Assembly: GCF_012849375.1 (NCBI RefSeq)
Contig: NZ_CP051684.1
Coordinates: forward strand, 3,286,001 to 3,350,000
From: Duganella dendranthematis
Lineage (GTDB): Bacteria > Pseudomonadota > Gammaproteobacteria > Burkholderiales > Burkholderiaceae_D
DNA: 64,000 nt
Direction of reading: 5' to 3'
Below the pieces are notes generated by a model that saw only the letters and a list, made by a program, of their open reading frames with translations, was not told the origin of the DNA and did not search any database. Shown piece by piece: positions 62,506-64,000 of the stretch. Positions within the stretch are counted from its first letter, which is position 1; every line of letters begins with the position of its first letter. Made by a program: the position numbers and the translations under genes.

Positions 62506-63192
62506 CTATTTGCAGTTGTGGACTTCCGCGTTCGGGAAGCCGGTGCGGATCTTTTCCAGTTTGGCTTTCAGGTCCGCATCCACATCGCGGAACTGGAAAG
62601 CCAGCAGCTTGCTGCCGCTCAAGCGCGGCGCCACGCGTGCGGTACGTACGCCTTGCTTCATCAGCGCCGCCAGCTGGTTCTGCGCCGCGTTATCGGTCTT
62701 GAACACACCCAGCGAAATCCCCCAGCGCAGCGGCGAGTTGTCGGAGATGACGTAGTAGTTGGTGACGCCGAGCGAGCGCAGTTCGCCGGCTTTCTTGTCA
62801 GCGCCTTCCTTGTTGCCCTGAGACGGAATATAAACGATATAGCTCGATACCTCGGTGCCCGGCAGGTTGTGGCGCGACTGGCGGTCGCCCAGGTCCAGCG
62901 TCGCCAGCTGCGCTTCGAAGCGGCGCGCGTCGGCCAGCACGAAGCTGGCGATTTCCACGCAGGCCTGCACTGGCGCCGGCGCCGGCTTGGCGTCGTTCAC
63001 CGCAGCGGCGGTGCTGGCGACGGCCTTGTTGGCCTGGTCGGCCGAGATGATGGCCAGCTTGCCGGCGTTGAGCTGATTGAGCAGGCGCTCCGGTTCATGC
63101 TCGTTGCCGCTGAAGTGACCCAGATAGCCGCGTCCATACGCAAACAGCGCGGCGTTCACGGCAAGCAGGGACCAGAAAATAAACTTCAGCAC
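62506..63192 (-). CDS. SPOR-domain inner-membrane protein
   Basis: 228 residues from a GTG at 63192 with AAGGAA eight bases before; the upstream in-frame ATG at 63237 lies inside coaX. One TM helix (FIFWSLLAVNAALFAYGRG), an Ala/Pro linker, and a C-terminal region from about 110 with SSYIVYIPSQGNKEGADKKA and WGISLGVFKTDNAAQNQLAA, which match a SPOR domain. It is probably a septal-peptidoglycan-binding protein. Convergent with rlpA, 14 bp apart, and coupled to coaX upstream. Confidence 0.82.
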   Translation of the reverse strand: MLKFIFWSLLAVNAALFAYGRGYLGHFSGNEHEPERLLNQLNAGKLAIISADQANKAVASTAAAVNDAKPAPAPVQACVEIASFVLADARRFEAQLATLDLGDRQSRHNLPGTEVSSYIVYIPSQGNKEGADKKAGELRSLGVTNYYVISDNSPLRWGISLGVFKTDNAAQNQLAALMKQGVRTARVAPRLSGSKLLAFQFRDVDADLKAKLEKIRTGFPNAEVHNCK

Positions 63193-63202
63193 AAGACGTT
63201 CC

Positions 63203-63955
63203 TTATTCAGCGCTGCCGGTGGTGGCATGCAAGCCAATCAGCACAATGTTTTCGACGATACGGTACGGTACTTTGAGCATTGGCGCAATGTAGGGCGCGG
63301 CGCCGCCGGAGATGATGCACTGCGCCGCCTGGTGCGCGGCACAGGCATGTTCGATGGCGCCGCTCTGCGCGGCCAGGATGCCGCTCAGGATGGCGTCGTC
63401 GGTATTGTCGGCGAATCCCTCCGGCAGCTTACCGTCTTGCGCGATCTGCGGCAACTGCGCGGTGTTGCGCGCCAGCGCGCTGGCCATCAGGCCCAGTCCC
63501 GGCAGGATCATCCCGCCGAGGAACACGCCGTCCGCCGTGACGGCGTCGATGGTGGTGGCGGTGCCGCAGTTGACCACGATGACCGGCATGCCCGGCGCCA
63601 GCCGGTGGCCGGCGATAGCGGCGGCGAAACGGTCGCAGCCCAGTTGCGCCGGATTGCGATAGCCGTTGGTGATGCCGGCCAGCGCCGGCAGCGATTCAAA
63701 CCATTCCGGCTGCACATCCGGCAGGCAGCGTTGCAGCACATATTCCACCTGCACGCGCAGCGCGTTGCCGGCCACGTTGGCGATCAGGATGCGGCTGACG
63801 CCATAGGTGGCGGCGGCTTCGCACCAGGCCAGCTCCAGCAGCGGCATGTCGGCGTGGGTGGCGGCGCCGTGGGTGATCCACGCGCCCAGTTCTGCGCCGG
63901 CATCGGCCAGCGCCCATTTGACGCGGGTGTTGCCGGCGTCGATCAATAACATCAT
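63203..63955 (-). CDS. coaX: Type III pantothenate kinase
   Basis: 250 residues. ASKHA-fold motifs: phosphate-binding LLIDAGNTRVKWALADAG at the start, then 'GCDRFAAAIAG' (about 102-112) and IVVNCGTATTIDAVTADGVF (about 123-142), GGMILPGLGLMASAL. It makes 4'-phosphopantothenate for CoA and needs a monovalent cation. The start overlaps the end of the birA frame (ATGA), a common pairing. Confidence 0.93.
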   Translation of the reverse strand: MMLLIDAGNTRVKWALADAGAELGAWITHGAATHADMPLLELAWCEAAATYGVSRILIANVAGNALRVQVEYVLQRCLPDVQPEWFESLPALAGITNGYRNPAQLGCDRFAAAIAGHRLAPGMPVIVVNCGTATTIDAVTADGVFLGGMILPGLGLMASALARNTAQLPQIAQDGKLPEGFADNTDDAILSGILAAQSGAIEHACAAHQAAQCIISGGAAPYIAPMLKVPYRIVENIVLIGLHATTGSAE

Positions 63956-64000
63956 GGTTGTATTCCGCTCAGTTGAGTTCCGATTAAGCGCAGCGATACA
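63952..64000 (-). CDS. birA: birA 3' end (biotin-protein ligase), partial
   Basis: The minus strand from the right edge reads VSLRLIGTQLSGIQP and then TGA, overlapping the coaX ATG. VSLRL is the usual C-terminal strand of BirA, and birA-coaX is a common gene order. Only 15 codons are visible, so the call leans on context. Confidence 0.6.
   Translation of the reverse strand, partial: VSLRLIGTQLSGIQP

Overview
The window looks like a chromosome segment from a betaproteobacterium of the Oxalobacteraceae (Duganella / Massilia / Janthinobacterium type). The basis is the high-GC core genes and their order: gshA-gshB-PTS IIA-ptsH-ptsI, metX-metW-ampG, gatCAB next to mreBCD-mrdA-rodA-rlpA, and coaX next to birA. 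This is inference from gene content; no rRNA or tRNA gene is visible.

Region 1 (1 to about 17,040) is an integrated accessory element with visibly lower GC than the rest. Its right edge lies inside comM (yifB), split in the Walker A coding sequence. The left edge and the 3' half of comM lie outside the window. Its first 6.8 kb reads like a plasmid backbone: an FtsK gamma-type winged helix, a RecA-like orphan, an H-NS-like silencer, an RraB-like protein, a primase and a 726-residue SF2 helicase. A previously unlabelled cluster of 13-bp iterons in both orientations follows, probably the replication origin. Then comes defence cargo: a TIGR02391-type protein, a short tyrosine recombinase with two inverted-repeat sites, a complete Gabija system (gajA-gajB), and a PvuII-like methyltransferase divergent from an HTH gene and a putative restriction enzyme. 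The right end holds a HEPN-like gene coupled to a large serine recombinase that abuts the comM junction and is the probable integrase.

Region 2 (17 to 41 kb) is chromosomal. It holds ubiK; a torF-glnK-amtB nitrogen operon with a sigma-54 promoter and upstream NtrC-type sites; glutathione synthesis joined to the nitrogen-type PTS; a metX-metW-ampG-M48-rluA run; a LysR/SnoaL divergon; xth, pyrE and a lipase. An operon of two paralogous secreted proteins with a LytS/LytTR two-component pair follows, then an RstAB-like pair.

Region 3 (41 to 48.5 kb) is a more variable envelope and regulatory stretch. It holds two outer-membrane proteins behind TACA direct repeats, a frameshifted gene, an EreA/ChaN-like exported protein, a BlaI/M56-TonB pair, a MerR/CMD pair and a HEPN two-gene cassette.

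Region 4 (48.5 to 64 kb) contains gatCAB, then the elongasome cluster mreB-mreC-mreD-mrdA-rodA-rodA-mrdA-rlpA. PBP2 and RodA are each duplicated, in the order A-B-B'-A'. The end carries a SPOR protein, coaX and the tail of birA.
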